A stretch of DNA of 64,000 bases from Psychromonas ossibalaenae ATCC BAA-1528 (GCF_000381745.1 NZ_KB906979.1:35157-99156); one strand, 5' to 3'. Counted from the stretch's first letter, positions 16,532 to 25,842 are shown. The notes: generated by a model not told the origin, from the sequence alone. Translations and numbers: made by a program.

Positions 16532-18925
16532 TTAACCCTGCTCCAATTGAGATTTTCCCTCTATAACACTTTGCCATGTTAACGGCTGAGTAAAATAGAA
16601 GCCTTGAACTATGTCACAGCCAAGATTTCTAACATGTTTAAACTCATCCTGAGTTTCAATGCCTTCCACAATAACCTCTAACTGATAAACTTTGGCAAGC
16701 TCAAAGATAATATCCAGGGTAGGTTTTTTACCTGCGGGGGTCTGATTAAGTGTTTTAATAAATGACCGGTCAATCTTAAGTGTATCCAGCGGATAGTTAT
16801 TTAACTGATTAAATGAAGTATAACCTGTGCCGAAATCATCGAGCGCAATTTTTAAACCTAGAGATTTCAGCTTCGTCAGGCTGGCTATCGCTTTATTGTC
16901 ATCGGGCATCAGGCATGTTTCGGTTATTTCAAGTTCGAGTTGTTCCGGGTTAATATTGTGCTGCTCAATCAACATCTGCAGATGTGTGTACAGGAGATCA
17001 TTTTTTAAGGATCTTGAAGAGATATTAAGTGATATAAAACCAGAAAATTGATTTGTAAAGGTCATCTCTGCCAGTTTGATTACTGCATGTTCCGCAACCC
17101 AGAGATCAATTTTTATTATCAGATCAGTTTTTTCAGTAATAGGGATAAAAATATCCGGGCCGATATTCATTCGACTTAAACCGGGGCACCTTAATAATAA
17201 TTCATAACCCTGTAGTTTAAGGTTTGCCGCTGAGTAGGCGGGCATAAAGACAAAAAATAATTCATTATTGGCCAGCGCATCAATTATCTCTTTTTCAATT
17301 TTTTTATCATGCTCAATTACCGCTTCAATATCGGACGAATAAACTTTATAGGTATTTTTACCGTCTCTTTTCGCCATATACATTGCCGAGTCGGCCTGAT
17401 TGAGTAGCGCTTCTCCCGAGTCCTTATTAGTATTAGAGTAAGCTATACCGATACTGGCATGAACATCAAACACGTTATTATCAATAACAAAACCATTGTT
17501 GAATAAAGCGCAAACTCTTTTGGCAATATTCTCAATGACATCTAGCGACGGCAAACCGTTGATAAGGATCACAAACTCATCTCCGCCGAGTCTGGCTATG
17601 CTGTTAATTGTGTCACTAGTAATAAATTTATCTTCACTTCTTACCGTTTTCTTTAATCTCTGACTAAATGCGATTAACAGCTGATCGCCGGCATCATGGC
17701 CGAAAGTATCATTAACATGTTTAAAATTATCTAAATCAATAAAAAATAGAGCAAGGTAGCTTTTATTGTCAGCAGGACGGTTGTTAACTAATGATAATTT
17801 CTTATTAAAACTGCCGCGGTTAGACAGTCCGGTCAATGCATCATTACTGGCAAGATTGTTGATTTTATCAATGAATGAAATATAACTTTCATTCAGATCA
17901 GCAACTTCATCTTTTGTTGTTAAAGGCTGGAGCTTCATATCACCGGATAATTCAACCTGCTTAATACTTTTAGCAAGATTAGTGATTGGTAGTATTATTT
18001 GTTTGTCAATCATCATCAGAAGAATCAAGGAGCAGGCTACAATAAGTATTATATTAAGAAGTGATAGCTTTAAAATGATCCCCCATAAAATATCGTCAAA
18101 GTAGCGTTCGTCGAGAATAAATCTAATATCAAACAGTTCAGTTTCGAAGGTGCTTTCATAAAGACCGTTATTATTTATTAACGGAGTACCGGAAACAGAA
18201 ATGTTATTCGCGATACTGTTTTTGTCGTTAAATGTGAAGCTCATATAACCTTGATGTTCACTGATAATACGTTGTATCTCTTCTTTTACAAAGTCTACAT
18301 TTATTTCACTTTGTATGAGGTAAAGCTCATCATTTTTGTTATATGTAGGTTTAGAAGTGAGATAAAAGGGCGAGAATATTTCAATAATATTCATGGATGA
18401 AAACTTCTGTTCACTGTCTGTTTCAATAAAGTAATAATATTGGAATAATTTATCACCTTCGGGTTCCGTAAGTACCGCTTTATCAATTAATTTTTCTGTT
18501 TGTTTTTTTAATTCGGCCTGTGCAAAAGGATCGCTGGTATTAACATAAAATAAAACCTCTTTATCAAATCCAAAAATAGTAAAATCATTAACTATATTGG
18601 TGGTGTTATTTGACTCATTCTGTTTATCAACAAAACGTTTAAGAAGCTGGGTGATATAAGGCGCAGCCATCTCTTTTCCCTGTTTAATGACTTCAAAAAT
18701 ATGAAATGCTTCTTTGCTGTCAATTTTCTGCCTGATAAAACTTTTTGTGTAGGCTAGGTGATATTTACTCATTAACTTCAGATTCTGCAGGCGGTCATTA
18801 AGGGATATTAATTTGTTGGCGATAATCTGATCTTTGTAGACATTATAGTAAACAGCCGTGCTCATAGTAAAAACTAAGGCAATAACCGGTATTAGAATAT
18901 AACGTATTTTTTTTCTCAGCTGCAT
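16532..18925 (-). CDS. mbaA: MbaA-like membrane GGDEF-EAL protein
   Basis: The product (797 residues from the ATG at 18925) has a membrane anchor at 8-29, a periplasmic sensor (about 30-270), a second membrane helix (LNIILIVACSLILLMMI), a HAMP-like linker, then GGDEF and EAL domains. The GGDEF signature is intact (RLGGDEFVIL). The EAL signature reads YELLLR, so ELL replaces EAL, while NISS, EITET, DDFGTGYTS, LKIDRSF and VEGIET are kept. Length, layout and the gene just upstream match MbaA of Vibrio cholerae, which reads polyamine-loaded NspS and adjusts cyclic-di-GMP and biofilm formation. AAGGAG at the end of the upstream gene serves this start, giving translational coupling; a GTG at 18931 is an alternative start. 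Confidence 0.85.
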   Translation of the reverse strand: MQLRKKIRYILIPVIALVFTMSTAVYYNVYKDQIIANKLISLNDRLQNLKLMSKYHLAYTKSFIRQKIDSKEAFHIFEVIKQGKEMAAPYITQLLKRFVDKQNESNNTTNIVNDFTIFGFDKEVLFYVNTSDPFAQAELKKQTEKLIDKAVLTEPEGDKLFQYYYFIETDSEQKFSSMNIIEIFSPFYLTSKPTYNKNDELYLIQSEINVDFVKEEIQRIISEHQGYMSFTFNDKNSIANNISVSGTPLINNNGLYESTFETELFDIRFILDERYFDDILWGIILKLSLLNIILIVACSLILLMMIDKQIILPITNLAKSIKQVELSGDMKLQPLTTKDEVADLNESYISFIDKINNLASNDALTGLSNRGSFNKKLSLVNNRPADNKSYLALFFIDLDNFKHVNDTFGHDAGDQLLIAFSQRLKKTVRSEDKFITSDTINSIARLGGDEFVILINGLPSLDVIENIAKRVCALFNNGFVIDNNVFDVHASIGIAYSNTNKDSGEALLNQADSAMYMAKRDGKNTYKVYSSDIEAVIEHDKKIEKEIIDALANNELFFVFMPAYSAANLKLQGYELLLRCPGLSRMNIGPDIFIPITEKTDLIIKIDLWVAEHAVIKLAEMTFTNQFSGFISLNISSRSLKNDLLYTHLQMLIEQHNINPEQLELEITETCLMPDDNKAIASLTKLKSLGLKIALDDFGTGYTSFNQLNNYPLDTLKIDRSFIKTLNQTPAGKKPTLDIIFELAKVYQLEVIVEGIETQDEFKHVRNLGCDIVQGFYFTQPLTWQSVIEGKSQLEQG

Positions 18926-18932
18926 AAACACT

Positions 18933-19964
18933 TCACTCCTTGGTACTGAGCATAGACACGATTCTATTACGAAGAATAATTTGTTCTTTGCTCAGTAATC
19001 GATAGTGATAACTGCGTTTAAGTACACTTTCATTCGGGGATATTTCAGTGTCATTTTTATATTCTTCACTGGCTTTTGTCAGTGCGCTTTGATTGGTGGT
19101 GGAAAACCACATCTCCTGCGCATTCATATAAGCAATATCCGGATCATTAATAAATTCAAGAAATGCCTTTGTTCCCTGCAGAACAGGTTTATTGGCCGGG
19201 GCTACAAAACAGTCTACAAAAAACAGCGTCCCTTCCTTCGGCACTATATACTGCCAGTCCGACTGTCCTGTAAAGTCTTTGAGGTTCTGTAAGTCACCGG
19301 CATAGATAGCCGCCATAGTGACTTTGGAGCTGCTGCCGTGTTCTGTGACATAAGCAACCGGGTGGCCGTATGTGAGTAGATATTGTGACTGACGGCTCAA
19401 TAGAGCATAAGCATTTTTTAGTTCTTGTTTATCACTGCTGAATGGATCCAGGCCTTTGGCAAGCAGAGCAATGGCAACGGTATCTATATCGTTATGGAGC
19501 ATCATTGCAGTACCTCTATGCTCCGGCGGGGGCAGCAGAAGATCATTCCAGGAATCGATTTTTTTTGCTGATATAGAGGTTCGATAGGCGATGCCCATTG
19601 TGCCTTTTGCAAAGGGTACTGCGCTGCGGCCGCATGATGCCAGTGATTCCTTCGAATTATGCTCTAGATTTTTTAAAGTTAAGGAGTATAACGGTGCGAA
19701 CAGTCCAAGCTTTGTATAAGTGAGGGTATTGGCGTTATCGACAACAATCAGGTCATATTTCCCGGCCTGTTCATTAACTAGAATGGCATCTCGAGCAACT
19801 TCGTCATCATATAGATACTGTTTGACTGTATGTCCGGTACGCTCATTGAAAATACGCAGTACCTGATCGGAAATATAATGATCCCATATATAAATTTTGA
19901 CTTCCTGAGCAGATAAGGGTGAAACTGAAACAGCAGATAATAATGCCAGCAGTATATATTTCAT
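18933..19964 (-). CDS. nspS: NspS-like periplasmic polyamine-binding sensor
   Basis: This 343-residue periplasmic protein has a signal peptide (cleavage near SLSA, about residue 19) and belongs to the PotD spermidine/putrescine-binding family: VKIYIWDHYISDQVLRIFNE, FAKGTMGIAYRTS, and late FVAPANKPVLQGTKAFLEFI. No ABC transporter permease or ATPase is adjacent. Instead its stop codon overlaps the ribosome site of a membrane GGDEF-EAL gene, exactly the nspS-mbaA arrangement of Vibrio cholerae, where NspS with norspermidine or spermidine signals through MbaA. It is therefore called a sensor rather than a transport protein. The start has GGGAGC upstream. The polyamine specificity cannot be settled by eye. 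Confidence 0.84.
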   Translation of the reverse strand: MKYILLALLSAVSVSPLSAQEVKIYIWDHYISDQVLRIFNERTGHTVKQYLYDDEVARDAILVNEQAGKYDLIVVDNANTLTYTKLGLFAPLYSLTLKNLEHNSKESLASCGRSAVPFAKGTMGIAYRTSISAKKIDSWNDLLLPPPEHRGTAMMLHNDIDTVAIALLAKGLDPFSSDKQELKNAYALLSRQSQYLLTYGHPVAYVTEHGSSSKVTMAAIYAGDLQNLKDFTGQSDWQYIVPKEGTLFFVDCFVAPANKPVLQGTKAFLEFINDPDIAYMNAQEMWFSTTNQSALTKASEEYKNDTEISPNESVLKRSYHYRLLSKEQIILRNRIVSMLSTKE

Positions 19965-20009
19965 AAAAGCTCCCTGCTTAAATTTTATATCATTATCATC
20001 TCTTGACCG

Positions 20010-20246
20010 TCAGCTGGAAGTCGTGAGAGTAATAACTAGATGCAGTCCATTTGTTAATAATAGCCCTGATTTCACAAGTTTGAACGGTAAAACTTTACCT
20101 AACTTCCACTTAATAAGGCTATAGTTAATTAAATCTTTCAATATGTTAGCTTTATCTCTATTTTTCTGTTCAGCTGCTGATAACTCGGATAAATAAAGGC
20201 AGGTAGCTTTATGATTTGTATCAATGTTAACAACTTCAAAGCGCAT
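20010..20246 (-). CDS. Doubtful small ORF between dcu and nspS genes
   Basis: A 78-residue frame starting MRFEVVNIDTNHKATCLYLS lies in the 315-base gap between the Dcu transporter and the NspS-like gene. Its start falls inside a hairpin that follows the transporter and no ribosome site is visible. The composition is not obviously non-coding, but I recognise no family. It is listed only as a possibility; otherwise this gap holds just the hairpin and, presumably, the nspS promoter. Confidence 0.2.
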   Translation of the reverse strand: MRFEVVNIDTNHKATCLYLSELSAAEQKNRDKANILKDLINYSLIKWKLGKVLPFKLVKSGLLLTNGLHLVITLTTSS

Positions 20247-20267
20247 AGACAGGATCACGCTTTGAAG
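20234..20267 (-). terminator. Hairpin after the Dcu transporter gene
   Basis: CTTCAAAGCG (20234-20243) and CGCTTTGAAG (20258-20267) are perfect complements around a 14-base loop, 13 bases after the stop codon. The T-run is weak. Confidence 0.5.
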
Positions 20268-20279
20268 CTGTCTGCTTTA

Positions 20280-21608
20280 TCAGCCGATAACTATCTGGCC
20301 GAGAACGTAACCAAGGCAGCAGGCACTGCTTACGCCGATGATACCAACTGACATAAATGAGTGGTTGAAGTACCATTTACCTATTTTTGTGGTACCCGAA
20401 GAATCGAAGTTCACCGTTGCGATATCTGACGGGTAATTCGGAATGAAGAAATAGCCGTAGACCGCCGGCATTAAGCCGATCAGTAAAGCAGGATCTAAAC
20501 CTAACCCTAATCCGACAGGAAGCATCATACGGGCAGTCGCCGCCTGAGAGTTAACCACCACGGAAACAACAAAGAGTGCTAGCGCAAAAGTCCATGGGTG
20601 GTCTGTCACCATACCGATGATTCCCGATTGGAACTGCGGCATTGCATACTGGAAATAAGTATCGGACATCCAGGCGATACCGAAAATAGCAATAGCCGCT
20701 ACCATGCCTGATTTAAAAACAACACCGTTGGGTACGTCACGAGGATGGGTATCGGTTGCTAATAAAATGATCCCGCCAAATGCCAGCATCATCATCTGAA
20801 TAATGACTGACATACTGATCGGCTTGCCGCCATCAACTATGGTTCTGATTTCCGGAACCATGGCAATAAACACAATAGTGACAATCGCGCTTAAAAATAT
20901 TAGTACGGAGTTTCGCGCAGAAGTCGGTAGATCTTCATCTAAAGAGGTGGAAGTGGTATTTAGTATTTTTTCTCGCCAGACAGGATCTTCTAGGCGAGCC
21001 TGATAATCAGGATCATCCTGTAATTCTTTTCCGCGTTTTAAACTGTATAGCGACATTAGCAAGGTACCGAACAGAGTTGCAGGTACGGTAACCATCAGTA
21101 TTGAAAGCAGTGTGATATCAGCCTGAATATCAACCAGCTGTGCCAGGTAATAGACAACAGCCGCTGAAATAGGAGAAGCGGTGATGGCAATTTGCGAAGC
21201 GACTGACGAAGCTGCCATCGGTCTTTCCGGGCGGATCCCGTTTTTCAGTGCAACATCACCGATGATCGGCATAATTGAATAGACCGCGTGGCCGGTTCCT
21301 AGCAGAAAAGTCATGCTGTATGTTACGAATGGGGCAATTAAAGTAACACGTTTAGGATTTTTACGCAGTATCCTTTCGGCAACTTGAAGCATGTATTTTA
21401 AACCGCCGGCTGCTTCAAGAATTGAAGCACAGGTCACCACGGCTAAAATAATCAGCATGACAGTTACGGGAGGTGATGTCGGCGGCATTTTGAAGATAAA
21501 TACTTCAATAACCAGACCTATGCCGGAGATGACCCCTAAACCAATTCCGCCATAACGGGAACCGATATAGAGCATTACTAACAGAAATAAAAACTCAAGA
21601 TACAGCAT
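20280..21608 (-). CDS. dcuB: Anaerobic C4-dicarboxylate transporter, DcuA/DcuB family
   Basis: This inner membrane protein of 442 residues exchanges fumarate or aspartate for succinate during anaerobic growth. The strongly conserved family block is present: KRVTLIAPFVTYSMTFLLGTG, then HAVYSIMPIIGDVALKNGIR and RPMAASSVASQIAITASPIS. The late PNYPSDIATVNFDSSGTT and IGKYWFNHSF-like end also agree. The N terminus (SRYGGIGLGVISGIGL) fits DcuB slightly better than DcuA, so the symbol is tentative. The ATG at 21608 follows AAGGATT. The upstream region carries two direct repeats that may be regulator sites. It fits the anaerobic respiration theme of the window. Confidence 0.88.
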   Translation of the reverse strand: MLYLEFLFLLVMLYIGSRYGGIGLGVISGIGLVIEVFIFKMPPTSPPVTVMLIILAVVTCASILEAAGGLKYMLQVAERILRKNPKRVTLIAPFVTYSMTFLLGTGHAVYSIMPIIGDVALKNGIRPERPMAASSVASQIAITASPISAAVVYYLAQLVDIQADITLLSILMVTVPATLFGTLLMSLYSLKRGKELQDDPDYQARLEDPVWREKILNTTSTSLDEDLPTSARNSVLIFLSAIVTIVFIAMVPEIRTIVDGGKPISMSVIIQMMMLAFGGIILLATDTHPRDVPNGVVFKSGMVAAIAIFGIAWMSDTYFQYAMPQFQSGIIGMVTDHPWTFALALFVVSVVVNSQAATARMMLPVGLGLGLDPALLIGLMPAVYGYFFIPNYPSDIATVNFDSSGTTKIGKWYFNHSFMSVGIIGVSSACCLGYVLGQIVIG

Positions 21609-21683
21609 AATAATCCTTAAAAGAGTGATGGTTAAGCTATTGTCTAACTGTTTGAAATTAAATGATTAAAGATAATTCACATA

Positions 21684-21724
21684 ATTAGAACAGGATAAGA
21701 GCAATCTCTATATATTAGAACAGG
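21684..21724. promoter_or_regulatory. Two 11-bp direct repeats upstream of the Dcu gene
   Basis: ATTAGAACAGG occurs at 21684-21694 and again at 21714-21724, exactly 30 bases apart (about three helical turns), 76-116 bases upstream of the transporter start. Same-face spacing suggests a tandem-binding regulator. The rest of 21609-21893 shows nothing clear. Confidence 0.4.
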
Positions 21725-21893
21725 GGCACATTTTTAGACTCAAACGTTCTTATAAGGTTATGATTCTGTTAAATAATTGTATATGCGTGGTTGTGTGTGG
21801 AAAATGAAGGTAATAATTTTTACATAGTAGAGATGGATTGCGGATGCCTGAAACAGCTGTTATTAACCGGTATTTTAACTTGCAGGCGCTTAT

Positions 21894-22679
21894 TTAATTG
21901 CCGAACCATTTGATTCTTATCTGCTCAAGTCTTCCATTTTTGTGCAGGCGTTTTTTACCCAGATCAAAGGCCGTTAATAATTCTTTACCGCTCGGGTTAG
22001 TTTTAAGTGCCGCCAGATATTCAGAAGAGGAGCCGAATGGATCAAGCTTTTTGTATTTATGAGACCATTTCTGCTGCTGCAGCACATAGTCCCAGTTAAA
22101 TTCATAACCTGCAAAACCGTCGACGCGCCCGGCATTTAACATTTTAAATCCCTGTAGAATTGTAAGAACATCGTGTTTATTGATAGAGTCAGCAGCATCC
22201 CAGTTATTGCCGTAACTGAACCCGTTTTTAACAGCAATGGTATGTCCGGATAAAGACTGTAAACCATGCCATTGTATAGGGCTATCTGACCTGACATAAA
22301 CGATATAGTCTGCATGATTAACCGATTCAAATGAGTAATCAAATATCTTAAGGCGTTCACTGTTTTTACCTGTTGGAAAAACAATGTCAGCCGCTGAATT
22401 TTTTACATTAGCGACAGCTCTTGCCCAGGGGGTTATTGACAGGTGGATTATATACCCCATTTCATGGAAGCTTTCCCGTAATACATCCCAACTATAACCG
22501 CTAAAGCCAACTGCATCATGACCCGGTTCTATGACCTGATTGATTTCATATTCACCACTGGTCATACAAAAAGGGGCATAATCGTGTAAAGTTATCACCT
22601 TTACTATATTTGGAGCCGCATGAGTAAAGGAAATACCGGCTGATAAAATAACTGCTGTAACCAAAGCGCTGCAGTACAT
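21894..22679 (-). CDS. Periplasmic solute-binding protein, family 3 (SBP_bac_3)
   Basis: The 261-residue product has a signal peptide (cleavage near THAA, residue 22) and reads as a family-3 solute-binding domain: VITLHDYAPFC at the first strand, SWDVLRESFHEMGY, ITPWARAVANVKNSAADIVF, and a late LEQIRIKWFGN. Such proteins bind amino acids or similar small acids, either for ABC transporters or as sensors. No permease or ATPase lies nearby, so a stand-alone sensory or scavenging role is possible. The start follows AGGGAG by five bases. It begins 15 bases after the rhodanese gene on the same strand, so the two form an operon. Confidence 0.82.
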   Translation of the reverse strand: MYCSALVTAVILSAGISFTHAAPNIVKVITLHDYAPFCMTSGEYEINQVIEPGHDAVGFSGYSWDVLRESFHEMGYIIHLSITPWARAVANVKNSAADIVFPTGKNSERLKIFDYSFESVNHADYIVYVRSDSPIQWHGLQSLSGHTIAVKNGFSYGNNWDAADSINKHDVLTILQGFKMLNAGRVDGFAGYEFNWDYVLQQQKWSHKYKKLDPFGSSSEYLAALKTNPSGKELLTAFDLGKKRLHKNGRLEQIRIKWFGN

Positions 22680-22694
22680 AGAAACTCCCTATTA

Positions 22695-23468
22695 TTACCG
22701 TTGAAAACTCAGTACGCCGTCTTTGAGAAAATAATAATTTGTATAGTGGTATTTCTTTAAATAGTACTGCAGCCAGCGCACCTGGCGTCCGGTTGCATCC
22801 ATAATATATAAGGTTTTGTCTTTTAGTCTACCTTGCTTTATCTGCTTATACATTTTAGCCATAGTAATCGAACGTTGATGTGTAACGGCGGTAACTGAAA
22901 TATGTGTACGCTGGGTAATATCTCGAATATCAATTAAATAATGACTTTTACTGGATTTTATAAAGCTGTCTGAGTCAAGTTGATGTGCTTGGAATTCAAC
23001 TTCTGAGATAATGTCTTGTGGAGCAGCCGGACTTTTCCCCAGCAGTACGGAAAGCTCCGGATAAGCATTCAGCCAGTCAGTAATTCCAGCATCAAAAACC
23101 CGGCTGTTAATTTTGTGATCCAGTAATAACCTGCCTGCTTGATAACTTTTCTGACATCTATGGCCGTTACAGTAAACAACCAGCTGTCTGTTTGGAAACT
23201 GTTCACTTAGCCTTTTAATTCGGTTTAAAAAACCAAGGTTAGATAGGGGGATATTGACTGCTTTATGAATATGCACGGTGTCAAATTCTAAAGGTGAACG
23301 TACATCAATCAATAAACTTTGGGCAAGCTGTTCTCTAAGCTCTGTAATACTGATATAGGACAGTTCAGGGAATGTATTTCTATCTGGAAAATGAATATAA
23401 GTATCTGCGCGGCTAAAGGAAGAAGCGAAGGCGCAGCAAAATAACAATGCCGATAATATTTTACTCAT
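22695..23468 (-). CDS. Exported tandem rhodanese-fold protein
   Basis: This 257-residue protein has a signal peptide (cleavage near SRAD, residue 22) and a rhodanese domain at about 35-140 with the active-site loop YCNGHRCQKS, whose first Cys would carry the persulfide. A second rhodanese-like half follows (about 165-255: YLIDIRD, TLYIMDATGRQ), where Asp sits in place of the catalytic Cys, so this half is inactive. Rhodaneses transfer sulfane sulfur or act as redox or binding domains in the periplasm. AAGGAG precedes the ATG at 23468. The gene is first in a two-gene unit with the solute-binding protein; the joint role is not known to me. Confidence 0.82.
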   Translation of the reverse strand: MSKILSALLFCCAFASSFSRADTYIHFPDRNTFPELSYISITELREQLAQSLLIDVRSPLEFDTVHIHKAVNIPLSNLGFLNRIKRLSEQFPNRQLVVYCNGHRCQKSYQAGRLLLDHKINSRVFDAGITDWLNAYPELSVLLGKSPAAPQDIISEVEFQAHQLDSDSFIKSSKSHYLIDIRDITQRTHISVTAVTHQRSITMAKMYKQIKQGRLKDKTLYIMDATGRQVRWLQYYLKKYHYTNYYFLKDGVLSFQR

Positions 23469-23788
23469 AGTGTCTCCTTTTTATTAATGTAGACGACATC
23501 CGTTATTGAAGCTAAAAATTAACACTTATACAGGATTGATTAGCTATTAATTGCTGCTTATTTGTTAAAAACATGGCTGCTGTCTTAAAAGTGCACCGCT
23601 TAGTTTAAAACCTAGTGTTAGCAGTGTATTAAGGGGTGTATATGTCTGTTTTTGACACTGATAATTGCTGTAATGCTCTCATATTATTTTTTATCCCACT
23701 GCTGATTGTTAAAAAAAGCAGGGGGCGGGGTTAGTAGTTCATGAGTATTTATGCGATCTTATTTATCTGAGTCGATGAGGAGTATAAA
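23469..23788. other. Divergent intergenic region, 320 bases
   Basis: This region separates the leftward rhodanese unit from the rightward kinase-fold gene. It should hold both promoters. I see AT-rich stretches but no convincing palindrome, repeat or hairpin. Confidence 0.5.
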
Positions 23789-24889
23789 ATGGATTTTGAA
23801 CAACAACGCCAGCAGGTGCAGAAGTCTTTTGCAGAAAGCGGCAGAAATATTGAAGTAGGGGACCTTAAGGAGTTTCCATTAACACTAGCGCAGTTAAAAG
23901 CAACAAACAGTGGATCTGATTATGTTGTAGAATCGTTTAATTCAGGCCTGACCGCGGTCGTGCACCATCTTCAGTTTGGCGAGCAACACTGGACTTTAAA
24001 GTTAAAAAGACCCGTTAGTCTGGTAAAAAATATTGACGGGCAGACTTCCTTTCTTAATGAAGTGCAGCGACGTCGTGACTTGACTGCACTCAAACAAAGT
24101 GAACCACATGCATTTGAAAATATAGTCGACACACAGTTTGCATCATTTACGGATGGTATCATTCTCTCGCCGTGGATTGCCGGAGAGTCCCTGCTGACTT
24201 TCAGTCAAGCCCTGCTTGAGCAGATTTTTTCCTGCATCATTAATCTGGAGTTAAACGGATTATTTGAATGGGACCTCTGCCCGGGAAATATTTTAGTCGA
24301 TACAAATAATATAATTAAACTGTTTGATTTTGGTTATATGTATCAGTTTGACCCTGCGGAACACTTTAACAGTAACGGTCAGGCCACACCTTTATTTCAT
24401 GGGATAGAGCGTTTTGAGACGCGTTTCTTTTTTGATTATTTAATGAAAAACCCGCTTAATCTCAGTGAGCAGGCACTGTTTGAATTATATAGACAGGAAA
24501 AGCAGTGCGCACTGACGGCTTATCAGTACAAACTGCAGAAATTACGTGATGCCGATGCACAGCTTAGTGTTATTAACCGACAGCTGAATATTAACCTTAG
24601 CTGGGAAAAAGCGCTGGGGTGTGACTGCGCTTTAAGGGAGCTGTATTTAGTAGAAAGCTTCCGTTCAAACGTGCTGGATCTGCTTGATGATCTACATGGT
24701 CAGTCGTGCACTGCTTATACGCTTAAAAAAGTAGATTTGGTTTTAACTTTTTTAAGCGGTAATTTTGAGCAGCTGAACAAGAGTAATGCATTTTTCTTTG
24801 GTGATGAGAAACTAACCAGGGATGAACTTATTACTAAATATACGCAGATGCGTAAAGATGCTCAGCGCTTTCAGCTGAATCATTTATAA
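23789..24889 (+). CDS. Protein-kinase-fold phosphotransferase of unknown target
   Basis: This 366-residue cytoplasmic protein has the main landmarks of a kinase fold: a candidate VAIK-type lysine (WTLKLKRP, about K71), a possible helix-C glutamate (FLNEVQ, E91), a catalytic loop FEWDLCPGNILVD with D162 and N167, and the magnesium motif FDFGY with D180. The lobes are small, as in RIO or aminoglycoside-type kinases rather than eukaryotic-type Ser/Thr kinases, and the C-terminal 150 residues are helical and charged with no recognised domain. GAGGAG precedes the ATG at 23789. Uridine kinase follows 214 bases later on the same strand. The substrate is unknown; a small-molecule or protein target are both possible. 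Confidence 0.68.
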   Translation: MDFEQQRQQVQKSFAESGRNIEVGDLKEFPLTLAQLKATNSGSDYVVESFNSGLTAVVHHLQFGEQHWTLKLKRPVSLVKNIDGQTSFLNEVQRRRDLTALKQSEPHAFENIVDTQFASFTDGIILSPWIAGESLLTFSQALLEQIFSCIINLELNGLFEWDLCPGNILVDTNNIIKLFDFGYMYQFDPAEHFNSNGQATPLFHGIERFETRFFFDYLMKNPLNLSEQALFELYRQEKQCALTAYQYKLQKLRDADAQLSVINRQLNINLSWEKALGCDCALRELYLVESFRSNVLDLLDDLHGQSCTAYTLKKVDLVLTFLSGNFEQLNKSNAFFFGDEKLTRDELITKYTQMRKDAQRFQLNHL

Positions 24890-25103
24890 TAGAAATACGC
24901 GGTGTATTATTTCTGACTGCACAAAAAGTAAAACTTGCAGGCAATATCGTTTATTAATTATTATTTTAATGACAATTTTCTGTGAATTTGTTCGCTTATT
25001 GTGCTTAAAGTCAATCTAAAGCGCCGTTGTGTTTGTCGTTGTTCGTTTACTCGTATACCATACGCGTTTTTTATCCCATTCGTCTTATTTTATCTGAGGT
25101 TAT

Positions 25104-25748
25104 ATGTCGTTGAGTTCAAAACATTGTGTCGTTATTGCTATTGCTGGGGCTTCAGCATCGGGTAAAAGTCTTATCGCAAATACGATATTTGAGGAGTTAT
25201 GTCAGGAGCTTGGTACCGACCAGATCGGTATTGTTTCTGAAGATGCATATTATCGCGACCAGAGCCATTTGACCTTAGATGTACGTATGCAGACCAACTA
25301 TGACCACCCGAAAGCGTTTGATCATGCGCTTCTATGTGATCATTTGAAAGCATTAAAAAATAACGAGTCAGTGGATATTCCTGTTTATAGTTATACGGAG
25401 CATACCCGTATGCAGGAAAGTCATGTATTAACACCTAAAAAGGTCATTATACTTGAGGGCATCTTACTGCTGACCGATCCTGCAGTCAGAGCGCAGATTG
25501 ATGCGAGTATATTTATTGATACGCCGCTTGATATCTGTTTGATGCGTCGCTTAGCACGGGATATTGCAGAGCGCGGTCGTACCATGGAAAATGTACTGGC
25601 TCAGTATACGGCAACAGTTCGTCCTATGTTTCTGCAGTTTATTGAACCTTCTAAACAGCATGCTGATATCATTATTCCCCGTGGCGGAAAAAACCGTATC
25701 GCAACGGATATTTTAAAAACGCGAATAAAATACCTTTTAAACGATTAA
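25104..25748 (+). CDS. udk: Uridine kinase
   Basis: Udk phosphorylates uridine and cytidine to UMP and CMP with GTP or ATP in pyrimidine salvage. The 214-residue product matches the family length. It has the P-loop GASASGKS at residues 15-22, the EDAYYRDQ and [10 protein letters not shown] substrate-site segments, [10 protein letters not shown], and the ILEGILLL strand followed by [24 protein letters not shown] lies just before the ATG at 25104. It follows the kinase-fold gene and may share its transcript, although the 214-base gap could hold its own promoter. The identification is secure. Confidence 0.96.
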   Translation: MSLSSKHCVVIAIAGASASGKSLIANTIFEELCQELGTDQIGIVSEDAYYRDQSHLTLDVRMQTNYDHPKAFDHALLCDHLKALKNNESVDIPVYSYTEHTRMQESHVLTPKKVIILEGILLLTDPAVRAQIDASIFIDTPLDICLMRRLARDIAERGRTMENVLAQYTATVRPMFLQFIEPSKQHADIIIPRGGKNRIATDILKTRIKYLLND

Positions 25749-25803
25749 TCGTTCAACCTATCAGAGGCTTCAGCTTTTGTTAGCAACATTGTTTATAATG
25801 ATA

Positions 25804-25842
25804 ATTCCGGCTGCTGTGCGTTGAGCGCTTTGCTGCCGGAAT
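25804..25842 (+). terminator. Hairpin after udk
   Basis: ATTCCGGC (25804-25811) and GCCGGAAT (25835-25842) pair perfectly around a 23-base loop, about 56 bases after udk. No T-run follows, so its terminator role is uncertain. The rest of 25749-26078 holds only the promoter-like sequence below. Confidence 0.4.

Noticed and set aside
21684..21724. Short direct repeats as a CRISPR start
   Set aside because: There are only two copies, 11 bases long, with one 19-base gap and no cas genes; a regulator site is more likely.
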